From the IMG/VR virus record IMGVR_UViG_3300021964_011795, positions 1 to 22,488 of that record: a stretch of 22,488 nucleotides of DNA; one strand, 5' to 3'. Below are positions 8,525 to 15,423 of this stretch, in pieces; positions within the stretch are counted from its first letter, which is position 1; each line of letters begins with the position of its first letter. The notes under the pieces are model-generated. The model was not told the DNA's origin, searched no databases, and saw only the letters and a program-made list of their open reading frames with translations. Origin of the DNA: a virus. A program made the translations under genes and the position numbers.

Positions 8525-11500
8525 ACTGCTTTCTTAAGTGGATCTGTGTCATAAGTTTTGCCTTGGTGTAACGTCCTACCTGTTGACAAACTCCATTCAC
8601 CTTTCTCTATCATCATTCCCACATATCTTCCTAGATTTTGCTTCTTTTTTTGATTAGGCCTATATGTCTTAATTTTATTATCCTTGATTGCAAGATGTAT
8701 TTCATCTGATTTGTAGGTCCCTCGAGGAGTTATCAAAAGTTCGCCTTCATTTAACAATCCATACCCAGTAGACTTTTGTAAGTCTTTTACTTTGTGATCA
8801 TACTCTCGTAATATCTTTTTTTCAGCAGACGTGTATCTACGCCAGGGTTTTTCTTTACCATACATCTTCTTGCCATTTGATATCAATGATCTTACTGTAG
8901 AAGCCGTTAGTTTTACGCCAGTTTCTGCAAATATGTAATCTACCAACACACTGTTGTTCTTTAGGAAGTAAGTGCCTTTTATTTTATCACCCATCTCATA
9001 TCCACACAATTGATTTAAATTCTTTTTGTAATCGTTTTTGTGTTTTAGGCCGGACACATATTCAACTATTTTCTCACACACTTTCCTTTGTGTTTTAGGG
9101 TAGTTATCTTTATACTTTTCCCATAAAATGTCAATCTTAAATGTTCCCTTGCCAAATGCTAATATAACAAGATCCCAAACATCTTTTTTCTTTTCACCTT
9201 CAAATAAAGAACGATCCACAAACGGTAAATTAAGAATATCTTCTCTATATGTAGAAAAGTTAGTATTAGGGTGAAATTGTTTAGCGACGTGATTTTCTAC
9301 CACAGTTCTAATCTGCTGTTTTTGAACTTCGGCAAGTTTTTCTTGCTGTTCTTTCCATTCAAAAATTTGAATTTTTCTTTCTGGATTAACCTTATAAGAC
9401 CTTCCATGTAAAAGTTTTCTAAGTTGCATAACCTTTCTATGTGTTGGTACTTTCTTTCCTGTTCGTTCGTGAATTTCAAGAGACTCAGAAAATTTAGATA
9501 ATATTTCTTTTTCAAGATCTTGAAGTTTATTTTGTGTTTTTACTCCAAAACATAAATTTTGTTTTTCATATTCGTTTTGATAATAATCAATAATTTCGTT
9601 AGTTTTTTCAAATAAACGATAATGTTTACCAAATGCCACATAACTGTTAAAAGCGCCGGTGAGGACAGAGGTATCTACTTCGCTGTAAAAAGTTTCAAGG
9701 TCTCGGCCTCTTACCTTAGACCCTCCAGGTTTGCTAATACCTCTGACTGCTTTAAATATCACACTATCACGAATATCTTCAAATCCGTGTTGTAGTTTTT
9801 CACCTACACGAACAACAGTTTCGCAGATTCTGTTTCGATAAGACTGTTCATCTTCCAACTCTTCTTTATGCGTTGCTATCACAAGATCGTTGTATTTTCG
9901 ATATTGAGGACCTCGTGCACCACGATTAACATCTTGATAAATTCTCAACTCACTATGGGTTGGATCCATGAAACAGTTACCTTGTACCCATCCGTCCTTT
10001 GGATCCCACCCTTCACCTAATAGGAAAACGTGTCCAAAGTCAGCACCTTCTGGGTAAACATCAGGAATAGCCTCTACTTTTCTTAATATTGCAGATGTTT
10101 TAAAACTCTTAGTATCTGCTACAATAAAAGGCCGATTAAGAATATCTCTATATCGTTTTGTGTTACTTGAAATAATACCACTACGCATCAGTGTTCGAAG
10201 GATTTGTTCTTTAAGTTTTTGATAGATTTTTTCAAATTCTACAATATCATCTATACGGTTAAAAGTGTATTTCATATATTTGATATCGTGTTCGATGTAA
10301 GCACGTATATTAGCATCAAGTTGTTCCGCCCAATGTAAAGGAACAACAACATCGTCGAACTTAACAATAGGAAGTTTATCTTCCCCAATTTCAATTTGCC
10401 ATTCTTCGGGATATGCTGTGTGATCATATTCATATACTAGTTGACGAGTTTGTCGTTTGTAGCCTAACTTGACTGCTGTTTGTTCGTCAAGGTCTTTGAT
10501 ATAGATATCGGCAAAGTTATCGTCGTCCATGGATTCAACAGAACCTTTACCTCGTGCTACACGAATGTTAGCACTTGTCATGTACGACCATTTTACTTTG
10601 ACTACTTTATCATCAAGCGGTGCTCTCCAACTTGAATCTAATGGTTGAATATTGTGATGTACTTCGTCAATGTGCTGAAAGAATATACTTTTCTTTAATG
10701 CTGATAAGAATAGACCTACTTTTTCATAACTGTTATTAGTAACGTGAATCCAAACAGTTGAGTTTTTGTACTTCTTTATTAGTTTAATAAAATTTTGTTC
10801 ACTTTTTGGAATGTCACATAAATGTTTTAATGTAGCAAGGTCGTCCATGTTAGCACCTTTTGTTGCTTCACCAAAAACAATATGTCTGACATTGTTTTTT
10901 AGGGCAAGGTCGTGTTCTACTTGCTTAATAAGGTTAGTCTTAAGCACTGCTGTATTAGGATTAACAATAGCATTGATCGGATAAGATTTTTCGAAATCCC
11001 ACAACGGTTCAATATATAAATCGTAAATCAATCGAGGCATTGAGCCTTTACCGGTTGATGCCGGCCAGTGCTGAAATATTTTTATACGACCTTTGGTGTC
11101 TTTATGTATCGTAATCTGAGATCCACAGTCGTCTATTGCTTCTTTAAAAAACTCATCACGGGGAGATAAAGCAAAGTAAACTTTTTGTTTACGATTTTTT
11201 AGATACATTCTTACAGTATCAACAGCATCAATTGAAAAAATTTCTTCTCTAAAAATGTAACCTACGTCTGGATTGAATTTTTCAGCACGGAATGATGCTT
11301 TGGTCTTATTTGTTACAAAAATCAGTTTATCAACATTTGTATTTTGTATTACGCTATTTTTATTTGCTACATCTTTGTGTGCCAAACCTTTATGGATATT
11401 TTGTTCTTCATATCTTTTAGACTCGAAAGCAATAGAAGTATTGTCGCCAGTTTCTAAAAAGTCCATCCCTTCGGCATTAGCACCACTGGTAATAACATCA

Positions 11501-11709
11501 AGGTTTAACTTTTTACGGATTTTTGCAGGTACATTGTTTAAATCTCTAGTGTGATATACATTATTAAGACTTGTTGCTTTGCGATAAATGTATGAGTGTA
11601 ATTCAAAAAGATCCGAATTGCTATCTAAAATATCTACTATATCAAAATGATTTTTGTTATCTGAATAGACTTGTTTCAAGTCGTTAATTGTTTTAATTTT
11701 AATAGTCAT
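8521..11709 (-). CDS. HsdR-like PD-(D/E)XK nuclease / SF2 helicase fusion
   Basis: 1062 residues. Residues about 75-140 look like a restriction-type nuclease: G-M-D83, then E96-S97-K98 in IAFESKRY, then DKLIFVTNKTKASFRAEKF as in Mrr-like cores. Residues about 210-600 hold SF2 helicase motifs: a Walker A-like PASTGKGS (K221), DEVHH (348-352, DEAH-type), YMTSANIR (376-383, motif III position), GEGWDP (565-570) and QDVNRGAR (592-599, arginine-finger motif VI). About 400 further residues, Lys-rich, have no recognised domain. The order nuclease-helicase-extra domain is that of type I restriction HsdR subunits, but no methylase or specificity gene is nearby. Walker A has Gly where Thr/Ser normally follows the Lys. 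It is more AT-rich than most neighbours. It could be a stand-alone defence or anti-competitor nuclease, or a host-DNA degrading enzyme. Architecture is well supported; role is open. Confidence 0.75.
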   Translation of the reverse strand: MTIKIKTINDLKQVYSDNKNHFDIVDILDSNSDLFELHSYIYRKATSLNNVYHTRDLNNVPAKIRKKLNLDVITSGANAEGMDFLETGDNTSIAFESKRYEEQNIHKGLAHKDVANKNSVIQNTNVDKLIFVTNKTKASFRAEKFNPDVGYIFREEIFSIDAVDTVRMYLKNRKQKVYFALSPRDEFFKEAIDDCGSQITIHKDTKGRIKIFQHWPASTGKGSMPRLIYDLYIEPLWDFEKSYPINAIVNPNTAVLKTNLIKQVEHDLALKNNVRHIVFGEATKGANMDDLATLKHLCDIPKSEQNFIKLIKKYKNSTVWIHVTNNSYEKVGLFLSALKKSIFFQHIDEVHHNIQPLDSSWRAPLDDKVVKVKWSYMTSANIRVARGKGSVESMDDDNFADIYIKDLDEQTAVKLGYKRQTRQLVYEYDHTAYPEEWQIEIGEDKLPIVKFDDVVVPLHWAEQLDANIRAYIEHDIKYMKYTFNRIDDIVEFEKIYQKLKEQILRTLMRSGIISSNTKRYRDILNRPFIVADTKSFKTSAILRKVEAIPDVYPEGADFGHVFLLGEGWDPKDGWVQGNCFMDPTHSELRIYQDVNRGARGPQYRKYNDLVIATHKEELEDEQSYRNRICETVVRVGEKLQHGFEDIRDSVIFKAVRGISKPGGSKVRGRDLETFYSEVDTSVLTGAFNSYVAFGKHYRLFEKTNEIIDYYQNEYEKQNLCFGVKTQNKLQDLEKEILSKFSESLEIHERTGKKVPTHRKVMQLRKLLHGRSYKVNPERKIQIFEWKEQQEKLAEVQKQQIRTVVENHVAKQFHPNTNFSTYREDILNLPFVDRSLFEGEKKKDVWDLVILAFGKGTFKIDILWEKYKDNYPKTQRKVCEKIVEYVSGLKHKNDYKKNLNQLCGYEMGDKIKGTYFLKNNSVLVDYIFAETGVKLTASTVRSLISNGKKMYGKEKPWRRYTSAEKKILREYDHKVKDLQKSTGYGLLNEGELLITPRGTYKSDEIHLAIKDNKIKTYRPNQKKKQNLGRYVGMMIEKGEWSLSTGRTLHQGKTYDTDPLKKAV

Positions 11710-11729
11710 TAATTTTTAGTATTATTTTT

Positions 11730-11757
11730 ATAATAGCATGATTTGGAAAAACGTCAA
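11730..11757 (-). promoter_or_regulatory. Sigma70-type promoter of the nuclease-helicase gene
   Basis: TTGACG (11752-11757) and TATTAT (11730-11735) with a 16-base spacer and a TGC extended -10, minus strand. The predicted start is near 11723, giving a leader of about 14 bases with no Shine-Dalgarno sequence. An 8-base inverted repeat (AACCAACA 11756-11763, TGTTGGTT 11779-11786) abuts the -35 and could be a repressor site. Confidence 0.7.
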
Positions 11758-11786
11758 CCAACATTAACCAAAAAAAAGTGTTGGTT
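11756..11786. repeat. Inverted repeat AACCAACA/TGTTGGTT beside the -35 box
   Basis: Arms at 11756-11763 and 11779-11786 are exact reverse complements, separated by 15 bases that include an A-run on the plus strand (T-run on the minus). It overlaps the -35 of the helicase promoter by two bases. It may be an operator, or a weak hairpin after the stop of the upstream gene; the T-run lies in the loop, so it is not a standard terminator. Confidence 0.4.
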
Positions 11787-11797
11787 TTACTAGGTTT

Positions 11798-12154
11798 TTA
11801 GTGTTCTAATTTTTGTTCCACATATGTCCTTCCCATGTGCGTTATGGTGCTTGTCTTGAATTGCCAACCCGACACATCCTTGGTCAGCATCTCCATTTGC
11901 TCCCGGGCCTCGATTTCCATTGATAGGTCACTTCTTTTATCCCAGTCCACATCTATGTGTTTCTGCACCACGACAGTGTGTCCTTCGTGTGTGAATTCCA
12001 TCCTGTAAAGCATCACTTTACCAGAGGCAACATCTTTTTGTTCCTGTGTCATGTATCTTTTGACGTTGTTTTTGACCTGCCTGCTTTTGATCAGTTGCAG
12101 TATGTCTTCCGCCCTCTTGGCTGGTGTTTTTATTTTTTGTTTTGTTTTTTTCAT
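11798..12154 (-). CDS. Small basic protein of unknown function
   Basis: 118 residues from the ATG at 12154, preceded by a good AAGGAG Shine-Dalgarno sequence. An in-frame alternative upstream at 12190 lacks such a site and is rejected. The N-terminus is very basic (MKKTKQKIKTPAKR), followed by a helix RAEDILQLIKSRQ that closely resembles the C-terminal helix RAEQILNLIRKRQ of the preceding gene's product. The remainder (GKVMLYRMEFTHEGHTVVVQ, then WQFKTSTITHMGRTYVEQKL) looks like a beta-rich domain with alternating hydrophobics. No family is recognised. The gene follows a 78-base GC-rich gap that can fold (12155-12232). It may act with its neighbour through the shared helix, which is inference only. 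Confidence 0.6.
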   Translation of the reverse strand: MKKTKQKIKTPAKRAEDILQLIKSRQVKNNVKRYMTQEQKDVASGKVMLYRMEFTHEGHTVVVQKHIDVDWDKRSDLSMEIEAREQMEMLTKDVSGWQFKTSTITHMGRTYVEQKLEH

Positions 12155-12232
12155 ATTTCTCCTTGTTTTCCCACCCTTCCTCAGGCCCACTACCGAGTGA
12201 GCGTCGGTGTGCCTCCTGACCCAGCGTGTGAT
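12155..12232 (-). other. GC-rich intergenic segment with nested stems
   Basis: On the minus strand TCAGG pairs with CCTGA (plus positions 12181-12185 and about 12215-12219) and encloses ACCGA/TCGGT around a seven-base loop. The segment is strikingly GC-rich for this window, and its 3' end leads into the AAGGAG site of the 118-residue gene. A structured leader RNA or mRNA-stability element is possible. No known RNA family was recognised. Confidence 0.35.
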
Positions 12233-12754
12233 TTATTTTTTGTTCTGTCTTTTCCTGATCAGGTTCAGTATCTGTTCGGCACGCAATTTGGCACCGGGTT
12301 TCCGTATGATGCCCCGATAAGGTGGATTTTCTATTGGCGCATCGTCCTCACATACTTCCTCTGTGTCGACTTCTTCGTCTTTGTGTAGGTTGTCCAACAG
12401 TTGTTTGAGTTTCGTTGATTTTTTATTGACCTTCTTTTTGTTTCCGTTTTTGAGTTTGGTCATGTGTTCCTCAAACAACACCAACGGAAAATAGGCCATG
12501 CTGTCTGACCAATTTTTCTTGATTGTCTCGAGATGTACTGCACAATCACAGTAGAATAGTGCGTGTGAATTATAGACCATGACCACAAGACAACCTTCGG
12601 TCCTTAGATAGTCCAGTGCCGGACTCAACCTTACGTACTCGTCCAATGCCGATAATCCGTGCATCATGGAGCAGTAGGGTATCTTGACCAGTTGTTGGGG
12701 TTTGATTCTTTCGTGTGTGAGGTTGTCGTCGTAGTAGGGATCGTGAATGTTCAT
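12233..12754 (-). CDS. Protein of unknown function behind a long leader
   Basis: 173 residues from the ATG at 12754, with AAGGAG seven to ten bases upstream. The first 100 residues form a mixed alpha/beta region with several Cys and Tyr residues (IPYCSMMHG, TEGCLVVMVYNSHALFYCDC), possibly a small enzyme-like or binding domain. It is followed by a Lys-rich stretch (about 103-120), an acidic stretch (DEEVDTEEVCEDD) and a C-terminal helix RAEQILNLIRKRQ. That helix is repeated near the N-terminus of the next gene's product. No known family is recognised. The gene is the first of its transcript: a sigma70-type promoter at 12893-12921 and a roughly 130-base leader precede it, so it is likely regulated after transcription starts. 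Confidence 0.6.
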   Translation of the reverse strand: MNIHDPYYDDNLTHERIKPQQLVKIPYCSMMHGLSALDEYVRLSPALDYLRTEGCLVVMVYNSHALFYCDCAVHLETIKKNWSDSMAYFPLVLFEEHMTKLKNGNKKKVNKKSTKLKQLLDNLHKDEEVDTEEVCEDDAPIENPPYRGIIRKPGAKLRAEQILNLIRKRQNKK

Positions 12755-12892
12755 TTGAACTCCTTGTTAAATGTTCCTCCTTTTAGACGTTGGAGGTTTA
12801 ACGTGGAATTTGCCGGTGCCTAGTTAATCTCTGAGCCATGCCGGTATTTGGGCTCTTCACTCTGCAAAGGACTTGCAGTTAAGCATAACAAA
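12755..12892 (-). ncRNA. Candidate structured leader RNA (riboswitch-like, family unknown)
   Basis: The predicted leader runs from about 12886 to the ATG at 12754. Three stems can be read: CTGCAA/TTGCAG (12862-12867 with 12873-12878), GAGCC/GGCTC (12833-12837 with 12851-12855) and CCTCC/GGAGG (12776-12780 with 12792-12796). The last pairs a strong AAGGAGG purine tract. A heptamer (TGCCGGT on the plus strand) occurs twice, at 12811-12817 and 12839-12845. The leader also holds a nine-codon open frame, MLNCKSFAE, at 12886-12857. It is GC-richer than the flanks. It did not match the glnA/glutamine, SAM, TPP or preQ1 consensus features I could recall, and it is not a tRNA. Call is inference from composition and base-pairing. 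Confidence 0.4.
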
Positions 12893-12921
12893 ACTATATA
12901 TGATTTTTGCAACAAGGTCAA
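12893..12921 (-). promoter_or_regulatory. Sigma70-type promoter with long leader
   Basis: TTGACC (12916-12921) and TATAGT (12893-12898) on the minus strand with a 17-base spacer. It lies in the gap after the glycosyltransferase gene and would start transcription near 12886, at the head of the candidate structured leader. Confidence 0.6.
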
Positions 12922-12941
12922 TGATCTTTTTGATTTATATA

Positions 12942-13640
12942 TTATTTCCAATGATCGGTCACGAACTGATCTCCACATTCATGCGGATCGGGTTTACCGT
13001 GGAACACGGCCACACAATTCTCCTGTGTTATTGTTGGCGGATGCTGGAAAATATATTTCTGTCCATTCCTGATCTTGGTGTCTTTCTTGCCTATCATTTC
13101 CCACTTGTAAGAACGTATCCATTCATCGGGCCAGTGTGTTATGTCTTCCTTGGCCCTCTTGGTTATGAAATCCTGATCTCCATGATTGTTGCTCATGATC
13201 ACCGAAGGATTGTTTGAGAATTCGTTCCACAAATAATGTAGTGTTCCCGCCTGCCATTTCATACACGATGAATTGGACAGATTCCAAGTTGCTACTCTAC
13301 ACCTATTGAAATCTCTTATTATAGAGAACTTTCCAGGATTCCATCCAAATAGGTGATCTATGTTCCTGAAGATGACCACATCCAGATCAAAATACAATAT
13401 GGTTCCTTGTTTGATGGGCATGTCGGGAGAAAACATATACAGTTTGCTCCACCAACTCTTGATTCCTATGAGGTTTGGAAGATTTATTATGTTGATGTCT
13501 GCTCGTATTCCTGTTGGATCTTCGGTCAAGCAATGGAAGGTGAAAGGCACGGTCAGGTGTCGATCACACATATTTTTCAATATGTCCACATACTTGCTTT
13601 CGTACTTCTTACCCCATTTAACGCAGATTACGTGATTCAT
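12942..13640 (-). CDS. GT-A type glycosyltransferase (GT8-like)
   Basis: 232 residues. The N-terminal CVKWGKKYESKYVDILKNM and the later LPNLIGIKSWWSKLYMFSP lead to a DxD motif D85-L-D87 in ILYFDLDVVIFRN, the metal and nucleotide-sugar site of GT-A enzymes. NNHGDQDFI and VAVFHGKPDPHE near the C-terminus also fit the GT8-like pattern (FHG.P). It would transfer a sugar from a nucleotide-sugar donor in the cytosol. Acceptors in phages include DNA bases, capsid proteins and host surface sugars, and the sequence does not decide between them. It overlaps the end of the 376-residue gene by 23 bases, and a GAAGG sequence inside that gene serves as ribosome site. Together with the two GNGES proteins it suggests a sugar-modification set. 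Confidence 0.8.
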   Translation of the reverse strand: MNHVICVKWGKKYESKYVDILKNMCDRHLTVPFTFHCLTEDPTGIRADINIINLPNLIGIKSWWSKLYMFSPDMPIKQGTILYFDLDVVIFRNIDHLFGWNPGKFSIIRDFNRCRVATWNLSNSSCMKWQAGTLHYLWNEFSNNPSVIMSNNHGDQDFITKRAKEDITHWPDEWIRSYKWEMIGKKDTKIRNGQKYIFQHPPTITQENCVAVFHGKPDPHECGDQFVTDHWK

Positions 13641-14748
13641 ATCCTTCTCTCAGATTGTCCATTTGTATTTTTTTCCAATTCTCGCTGTCAAGAGTATACG
13701 GATATTCACATTTGATTGATGTTTTGATACTATTGATGTTTAGATTGTCAAGCATGGTGTTGTATATTTCTAAAAAGTTTGTATTTCCGAAAGTTTTATT
13801 TAAGTCTATTTGACCCAACTTGATGTACCCCAAAGATAACTTTGGATCTTGCCAATCATAGTTGTTGTCTTCGAGCCATGACTTGAACTTATCCATCTCG
13901 TCCTTTTTAAAACTATTTCTGGAATTGGTTATAGTTTGTCCCCATTCGACATCAAATTCTCCGGAATAATATTTCTGATGATTGATAGCAGAGCAAGTGG
14001 CCTCATCCATCTTCACTCCTCCCTCGTCTCTAAAAACTTCGTATAGGGTCTTGCCCACTTGTGACCAATGTAGGTATACTCCTCCCAATTCTCTGTCGTA
14101 TCTGTTTGATTTAAAAAGTTCATAGTCATCTTCGTGTAGATCGTACCTGGGAGCATTTAAAAATGTGGTTATCTGTGAGGGTCTGATCCATTCGGGTTCT
14201 ATGTGTTTTTTTCTATCTGCCAACACCCAACTTTCTATTTCATGACATATATTATTCAACTGCCTTATGGCATATTTGGTAGGATGATCTGCCTGTTTGT
14301 AATAGTTCGAAATATTCCATGCTGTTCCCTGCAGGTCCTCAAAATATCTGTGTAATAAATTGCAGGCATCGTGTTTTAATTTTTTCCCTGGCTTGCCTTG
14401 TCCTATGGGCAAGTTGGAAGAATACTGGAAATCGTCAGCAACAAAAGGATGTATTTTTTGATATGGAGGATCAAATTTAAAAGAGTTTATTTGATTGACA
14501 ACTTCGTTCAGTTCTCTGCACAAATAGTTTAAATCTCGTTGCGAATCTGCGAATCCCAAAAAGCAAAAATTTTTTTCTAGAACACGTTTTTTTTCAAGAT
14601 TATCTGTGAGTGCATCTAGCCATCGTTCCCCCATGGGGGTGTCGTATACACCGATCTCGTACTTTATATTGTTTAGTTCAACCTCAACTTTTTGTGATAG
14701 GAAATTATTTTCTTCCGTAGATGGCACTGTTCGCTCCGTGTTCTGCAC
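13618..14748 (-). CDS. Protein of unknown function, 376 residues
   Basis: Hydrophilic, rich in Asn, Asp, Tyr and Trp, with no signal peptide or membrane segment. Segments such as NSFKFDPPYQKIHPFVADDF, DACNLLHRYFEDLQG, IRPSQITTFLNAPRYDLHED and DRELGGVYLHWSQVGKTLYE look conserved and enzyme-like, but I do not recognise the family. The start at 14748 has GAGG five bases upstream and lies 44 bases inside the QueD-like gene; a later ATG at residue 39 is possible but lacks a better site. It overlaps the glycosyltransferase start downstream, so the three genes are tightly coupled. In the row I counted, its AT content is closer to the helicase gene than to the QueD-like neighbour. A carbohydrate- or nucleotide-related role is suggested only by neighbours. 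Confidence 0.65.
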   Translation of the reverse strand: MQNTERTVPSTEENNFLSQKVEVELNNIKYEIGVYDTPMGERWLDALTDNLEKKRVLEKNFCFLGFADSQRDLNYLCRELNEVVNQINSFKFDPPYQKIHPFVADDFQYSSNLPIGQGKPGKKLKHDACNLLHRYFEDLQGTAWNISNYYKQADHPTKYAIRQLNNICHEIESWVLADRKKHIEPEWIRPSQITTFLNAPRYDLHEDDYELFKSNRYDRELGGVYLHWSQVGKTLYEVFRDEGGVKMDEATCSAINHQKYYSGEFDVEWGQTITNSRNSFKKDEMDKFKSWLEDNNYDWQDPKLSLGYIKLGQIDLNKTFGNTNFLEIYNTMLDNLNINSIKTSIKCEYPYTLDSENWKKIQMDNLREGYESRNLR

Positions 14749-15154
14749 ATTCTACCTCAACCACGTAACATCTGTTATTAGTCTTTTCTCTGATCAGTTT
14801 GTCTGCGAAATTAAAGGCGTGTTCGGCGAACTTCTCCGCACCCACACCATCGAATACTCTAATTTCTGCTAGATCCATTTTTTCCAGTTCTCGGAATTTT
14901 TCAAGATGTGGATCATCCTTGTCCAATGCCAGTTTGTGATCGAAATGGTCTTCCAACCAAGCCTTCAAAGGTTTCAGTCCCCCAAAGTCCACTGCCCAAT
15001 TCTTGTTGTCCAGATCATCACAACCAAACGTGAATTTAAATTGTAAACTGTATCCGTGTAGCAAGTGACAGTGTGAATGGTCTGCGTTGGGTTGACGGAA
15101 CACTGCTGATAAACCTATGTTGTGTCCGTAAGTTTTTGTTGAATAGTATGGCAT
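14705..15154 (-). CDS. queD: QueD/6-pyruvoyl-tetrahydropterin synthase-like protein
   Basis: 149 residues of the T-fold pterin synthase family. Key segment HSHCHLLHGYSLQFKFTF (residues 26-43) holds the catalytic Cys29 and zinc-type histidines, NWAVDFGGLKPLK matches the family VDFxxLK motif, FDHKLALDKDDP the LDH segment, VGAEKFAEHAFNF the AEN-like helix, and VEVECAEHGANSAIY the C-terminal strand. QueD makes 6-carboxy-tetrahydropterin from dihydroneopterin triphosphate on the way to preQ0, queuosine or 7-deazaguanine DNA. The usual HGH is HGY here, and the early FSAxH His is missing, a variant I recall from phage and alphaproteobacterial relatives. No other preQ0 gene lies in the window. It may serve DNA or tRNA modification; a pterin role is possible. 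Confidence 0.85.
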   Translation of the reverse strand: MPYYSTKTYGHNIGLSAVFRQPNADHSHCHLLHGYSLQFKFTFGCDDLDNKNWAVDFGGLKPLKAWLEDHFDHKLALDKDDPHLEKFRELEKMDLAEIRVFDGVGAEKFAEHAFNFADKLIREKTNNRCYVVEVECAEHGANSAIYGRK

Positions 15155-15158
15155 AGTA

Positions 15159-15407
15159 TTAATTATACTTCTTATTGTTGTTCATGTCAATATCTAATTG
15201 TTCACACAGTTCCTTGATTTGATCGGACAGTTTGTTTGGTAAATTCATTTCCCCATCTATTATTATCTTGAGAAAATGCACCAAAACTCTAAATTCTGGT
15301 AAAGAGGATACCTGCTCTGTGTTCAGTCCGTTTTTGCTCATGGCATGGAGGATGTACTCAGTGGTGTCCGTTAGGCACTTGATACTTTTCTTATGTCTTT
15401 CTATCAT
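15159..15407 (-). CDS. Small helical protein of unknown function
   Basis: 82 residues from the ATG at 15407. Mostly predicted helix: CLTDTTEYILHAMSKNGLNT and LPEFRVLVHFLKIIIDGEM, ending in a polar Asn/Lys tail. No motif, signal peptide or membrane segment. It starts 16 bases after the second GNGES gene and ends four bases before the QueD-like gene, so it is part of the same transcript. It resembles the many small helical phage proteins that bind host factors, but nothing in the sequence names a partner. Confidence 0.55.
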   Translation of the reverse strand: MIERHKKSIKCLTDTTEYILHAMSKNGLNTEQVSSLPEFRVLVHFLKIIIDGEMNLPNKLSDQIKELCEQLDIDMNNNKKYN

Positions 15408-15423
15408 ATTATAAGTTTATATG

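Noticed and set aside
8521-11709. Type I restriction HsdR as a full system
   Set aside because: No HsdM or HsdS gene occurs in the window, the neighbours are unrelated, and Walker A is altered; only the domain order is HsdR-like.
12755-12892. Glutamine-type (glnA/downstream-peptide) riboswitch, which some marine phages carry
   Set aside because: The conserved GAAGUAGG and CCGAAGGAACGC-type segments are absent from this leader on either strand.
12755-12941. Possible tRNA or tmRNA in the largest non-coding gap
   Set aside because: Short stems and a CTTGCAG stretch suggest one at first, but there is no TTCRANNC loop, no acceptor stem pairing and no CCA end on either strand.
12873-13217. Plus-strand open frame across the glycosyltransferase 3' end and leader region
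   Set aside because: It lies opposite the conserved C-terminal part of the glycosyltransferase and its sequence shows no family features.
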